Positions 59,884 to 64,000 of a stretch of 64,000 nucleotides of DNA are shown here, piece after piece. The position numbers and the translations under genes are program-made. The notes below the pieces were generated by a model. It had not been told where the DNA came from, made no database searches, and worked only from the letters and a program-made list of their open reading frames with translations. Source of the DNA: Brachypodium distachyon (Eukaryota > Streptophyta > Magnoliopsida > Poales > Poaceae). Location of the stretch: positions 44,047,237-44,111,236 of the forward strand of contig NC_016133.3 in assembly GCF_000005505.3 (NCBI RefSeq), read 5' to 3'. Position 1 is the stretch's first letter, and every line of letters begins with the position of its first letter.

Positions 59884-62800
59884 ATGCGGCGTCTCCCGGC
59901 TGCTCCTCCCCGCCCAGCCCTTTCCCCGGCGGCGCCCTCCCTCGGAATCCGGCAGCGGTACCATGGCCGAGTGGCGCTGGCGCGGACGGCGCCTCCCGTG
60001 GTCTGCTGCTCCTGCTTCCTGCCGAATCGGACGCCCAATCATAACGGGCCCGAGTCATTCGAGCCCCTCCGATCCGCCAGATCGGCCGATCGGGCCGCCC
60101 GGGGCCCCGCAATGGGGGCGCGAGCGGGCCTGGTAGCCGCGAGCGCCGGCGGGGAGGCGTCGTCGCCGTCGCCGTCCAGGAGCCCGCTGGCGGTGCTCGT
60201 GGAGCTGTGGCGCCGGACGGTGCAGCCGCTGGGGGACTACGGGTTCGGCAAGCGAGGGGTGTGGGAGGGCGGCGTGGGGCTCTTCATGGTCTCCGGCGCC
60301 GCGCTGCTGGCGCTCGCGCTCGCCTGGCTCCGGGGGTTCCAGCTCCGGTCCCGGTTCCGCAAGTACAGCGCCGTGTTCGAGTTCAGCCAGGCCTGCGGGA
60401 TCTGCGTCGGCACGCCGCTCAGGATACGCGGGGTCACCGTCGGCAGCGTCGTCCGCGTCGACTCCTCGCTCCGGAGCATCGATGCCCATGTCGAGGTGTG
60501 CTGTGCTCTCAACTCTTCTTGCCCTATCCTCCCACTTCAGTTAAGAACTATTGTTGTGACCAACTGTTTCTTTATGTTAGCATTCATTGATTAAAGTCGT
60601 GCTCCATTAGGGAAGAATGTAGTATGTGAAAACTGGATACGGAATTAAGTTTGCTAATCCCTGGGTCTGATAGGAATTTGCTCTGAAAGATGCTGCATTG
60701 CCTTCTCTATCCTCAATGTGACTTCCAATTCATAGAGCAACAACCTTTTGAAATTGAACAGTACTTTTAGCTCTTCCAATGAATCATTATGTGACCAACA
60801 TTTTTGTTGTTCCACAAAGCTTCCCTTAGGTACAATCTTTTCATATGCCCAATTTCTAGCTGGACAAGTAGGACAACTAGGTTGAGTTTAGATTTATGTT
60901 CTCACCCCATTTCAACAGCCGGTTCATGTTACATCAATATGCTCAGCTACGTGTCAGCAGCGCATCCCTGTGTGAGGATCTCATTTTTGAATGATTGCAA
61001 AGAAAGTTACAATTTCAAATGTGTGGCATGCTAGCAAGCTGGTTATCCCCTATCTCAGTTCCTTTTTCCCCTCTTGGTGCCTATGCTTACATTTCTTCGG
61101 CGTACAAGTATAGACTTTTCTTTTCTTCTAAATGGTACTCCCTCCGATCCTAAATTGTTGTCGAAATATTGCATGTATCTAGACATTTTTTAAGAATAGA
61201 TACATCCATGTTTGGGCAAATTTGAGTCAAGAATTTAGGATCAGAGGGAGTAAATTGGTAATAATTTGTGCTCAAACTCTGATAAGTGAAATCTTCTGTA
61301 TCATCACAAGAAGATTGCTCTGAAAGGTGCTGCATTGCCTTGTCTTTCCTGAATGCTTGCCATTCATAGATCATCTTTCTGAAAATGGATCATTCTTTAG
61401 TTCTTCGAATGAATCATTTATGTTAACAACATTTCTCTTGTTCCACAAGTTTCTCTAGGGAATATTTTCCATATGCCCAATTTCTAGCTGGACAATTAGG
61501 TTGACTTTAGCTTCCAATGGTCACCCCATTTCAACTGCCAGTTCACCCCATTTGACATGCACTCTCTTCTTCTTTGGTGTTTCTTCCTTCACGTTGGATA
61601 TACTCCATCCTTTTATAGTGAGTGAACACTTAATGTGACCACAAATTAGACAAGTAATATGTAGTTTGTGTACCACAAAAGTTATATCATTGGATTTGTA
61701 TTCGAAAATGTTTTTGACAGTATAATTTTTATGCCACATAATCTACGTATTATTGGTGTAATTGATGGTCAAAGTAAAATTTTGAAATGCCTGCACGCCC
61801 ACTATTACGGGACAGGGGGGAGTACGTGTACTTCTGCCCCTGACGTGCCTTCTTTATGTCAGGGGAGCTGCGTCCATACAGTATTACAGGCTTCCCTTTT
61901 CTTGTAAATGTAATATTTTGAGCTCAATCTCTGATAAGTGAAATCTTCTATATGGCAGATTGAAGATGATAAAATTATTGTACCTCGTAATTCATTGGTT
62001 GAGGTAAATCAGTCTGGTCTCCTAATGGAGACGATGATTGATGTTACACCGAAAGATCCACTCCCCACACCTTCACTTGGTCCACTTGACACAGACTGTT
62101 CCAAAGAAGGCTTAATTCTCTGTGACAAAGAGAGGATGAAAGGACAGGAAGGGGTAAGCTTAGATGCAATGGTCGGGATATTTACCCGTCTAGGAAGAGA
62201 CATGGAGGAAATTGGTGTTCATAGAAGCTATATGTTGGCAGAGAAGGTTGCATCTATAATGCAAGAAGCACAACCACTCCTTTCGCGGGTACATTCCTCT
62301 AACAGATTCTTTTGTAAAGTTTGCATCATTTGATATATTTCTCACATTTAGCTTATAAAATCTCTGTGAAACCATTGTACTTTACTCGATAAAGCTGAAT
62401 AGGATTCCATGGTTCAAATGACCTCCTGCCTGACTAAGTTTCGCTAAACAGGTCTGCTGTTTTGTAGTAGTGTTTTCCAAACCCTAGTACCTTATAGATT
62501 TTGGGAATAAAGACTTGTTTGTCGAATGTAATAGGGGCCTGCTTATGCAAAACCTGATAGCTTTTGCTGACATGTGATACAGGCCATGGAAAAGATCATG
62601 TCCTAATTTTATGACTAGCGCTACTCATCGCTAAGCATTCATATTTTTCTCTGTATGTCTTGCGTGTGATGGGGATTAGGCGTGCATACTAAACACATGG
62701 TCTGTTGGTGGGATCGCCAGAAAAGAACTAGTCATATTCAAAACGCTAGAGTTGAACACTAGCTCCGGCAAAATCGATCCAAATTGTCCATACTTATGTG

Positions 62801-63764
62801 GGACTTTGGTTGAACTGCCAAAAAAAATCATGATTAGGTCCCTTACATCCCTATCGCACACCTACCGTGGCTGGCATGCTTGCCTAGCAGTGGTTTCAGG
62901 ACCATGATCAGGAAGGGACATCCACTGTTGGAATGTGGCATGAGATTTTTCTTTTCTGTTTGGAAAAGTGGGGCGGTGGCTGATGCTTCCTCCTTATATG
63001 CAGTTTTTTGTTTTTAGGGTCTTAGTTTGTTTGTGAAAAATAGAGAAATCGGTCGGTCGTGACTTCTGCAGTTAATTATGATATGCATGAACTTAAATGT
63101 TGGTGATGGTACAGATTGAAGCCTTAGCTGAAGAAGTTCAACCTTTGCTGTCGGAAGTGCGTGATAGTGATCTGGTGAAGGATGTGGAGACTATAGCTAA
63201 AGGCCTGGCTGATGCATCCGGTGATTTAAGGTACTGGTGGAAAACATTGCTTGTGATAGATTCTGTACACAAACATGGTTTGAATCAATCCCGGCTGGGA
63301 CTTCTTTCACATTCTGAAGAGCTAAAACACGAGTTTAAAAAGTTATTGGAAAGAAGTTTCTATCTATGCATTGGAAATCCTAGCACTCCTATTTCTGCTT
63401 TCTTATAACCTTGGAGGCCTTGCAGTGTCTGCAAGAAGTGCCAAATGTTATGTTAGATGGTCTGTTCATCATTTTCTTCATCTTACGACACCCTGCAGAA
63501 GGTTGAAGTCTTCCATGCTTACCCCTGAAAACGGTGATCTCATCAAGCAGTCTATCTTCACCCTTATTTTCACCCTGAAGAACATCGAGGTATGTGTCTT
63601 CCTTCTACCTCCCATTGCTATTATTTCCGAAACCGAAGAGGGAAGGCTGACAAGTCTCCTCCGACTTGCAGAGTATCAGCTCGGACATCTCTGGTTTCAC
63701 AGGCGACGAGGCCACGCGGCAGAACATCAAACTGCTGATAAAGTCCCTCAGCAGACTATTGTGA
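59884..63764 (+). CDS. TGD2: TGD2, MCE-domain chloroplast lipid-transport subunit
   Basis: Substrate-binding (phosphatidic acid) subunit of the TGD1-2-3 ABC transporter in the inner chloroplast envelope, which imports ER-derived lipid for galactolipid synthesis. Five exons: 59884-60495, 61959-62288, 63115-63230, 63499-63589, 63672-63764; 1,242 nt, 413 aa. An Arg/Pro/Ala-rich N-terminus of about 100 residues acts as transit peptide. One membrane segment is in VWEGGVGLFMVSGAALLALA. The MCE/MlaD domain follows (GICVGTPLRIRGVTVGSV, IIVPRNSLVEVNQSGLLMET). Conserved downstream parts are MVGIFTRLGRDMEEIGV, PLLSEVRDSDLVK, TPENGDLIKQSI, and the closing ISSDISGFTGDEATRQN to SLSRLL. The 1.46 kb first intron contains a MITE. 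An alternative ATG at 60112 would remove much of the transit peptide. Confidence 0.96.
61138..61250. mobile_element. Stowaway-like MITE, 113 bp, in TGD2 intron 1
   Basis: Ends CTCCCTCCGATCCTAAATTG and AATTTAGGATCAGAGGGAG between TA dinucleotides. Same length and internal sequence pattern (CATGTATCTAGACAT, GGGCAAATTTGAGTCAA) as the 49,972 copy, so the two are one family. Confidence 0.85.
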
Positions 63765-64000
63765 CCTCTCTCCGTCAGTCAAACAGCACAGCACAGTACG
63801 CTGATAATTGTCCAAACAGGGAATTATTCGTCCTGATGAGATGAAGCATCTCTTGGAGCAGAAAGCAGAAAATAAGAGAAAAATGGAAGCAGCTAATGTT
63901 TGTCGAGGTTTTTGAGTGCATTCTTGAGATGAAAAGCATCTATATTGTTATTTGATATCGAGTCTTGTGTAGTAGGGGTAGACCCATTTTTGTTTTCTGC
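63765..64000. other. TGD2 3'UTR
   Basis: Probable 3' untranslated region of TGD2, ending near an AT-rich stretch. The window ends here. Confidence 0.5.

Overview
This is nuclear DNA of a flowering plant, almost certainly a grass. The evidence is many-exon genes with GT-AG introns, very GC-rich first exons, 110-290 bp MITEs beginning CTCCCTCC, long terminal-inverted-repeat DNA elements, and plant-specific families (SPINDLY, PLATZ, TGD2, chlorophyllase, the grass DUF3615 family). Gene density is about one per 4-5 kb with few large transposons, which suggests a compact genome such as Brachypodium or rice. The MITE style leans towards Pooideae. From memory, unchecked, SPY and dihydroxy-acid dehydratase are close neighbours on rice chromosome 8, so the block looks collinear with it.

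Layout. 2.2-8.7 kb: SPINDLY (+), 17 coding exons, 959 aa. 9.7-11.3 kb: PPIL1/CYP18-2-type cyclophilin (-), sharing a 275 bp bidirectional promoter with a 79-aa conserved small protein (+). 13.4-14.9 kb: chlorophyllase (-). 16.6-18.8 kb: a DUF3615-type gene broken by several frameshifts (-), next to a 0.75 kb long-TIR element with a GC-rich core. 20.1-23.5 kb: DNA primase small subunit (+), with E2F-like sites upstream, then tRNA-Val(CAC) and a 208 bp tandem duplication. 24.6-26.8 kb: signal peptide peptidase-like protease (-), divergent from dihydroxy-acid dehydratase (27.6-31.7 kb, +). 33.9-35.2 kb: a papain-like gene with a serine-rich repetitive tail and one frame break (+). 35.9-38.7 kb: a DUF3615 gene (-) whose first resolved intron carries a 668 bp hAT-type element with a perfect 8 bp target duplication. 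39.5-45.0 kb: a HESO1-like terminal nucleotidyltransferase (+). 47.4-49.4 kb: a 2-oxoglutarate/Fe(II) dioxygenase (+). 54.6-55.5 kb: a PLATZ zinc protein (-). 59.9-63.8 kb: TGD2 (+).

The genes are independent units, not an operon or pathway cluster. Several are housekeeping genes (primase, DHAD, cyclophilin, TGD2, nucleotidyltransferase), and most have TGGGCC/T (site II) motifs in short promoters. The accessory content is the two DUF3615 loci, the papain-like gene, and the DNA elements. Exon models were built by hand from splice signals and protein conservation, and coding lengths sum to whole codons for all complete models. I found no clearly new biological system. The papain-like gene and the DUF3615 loci are the least characterised coding material here.
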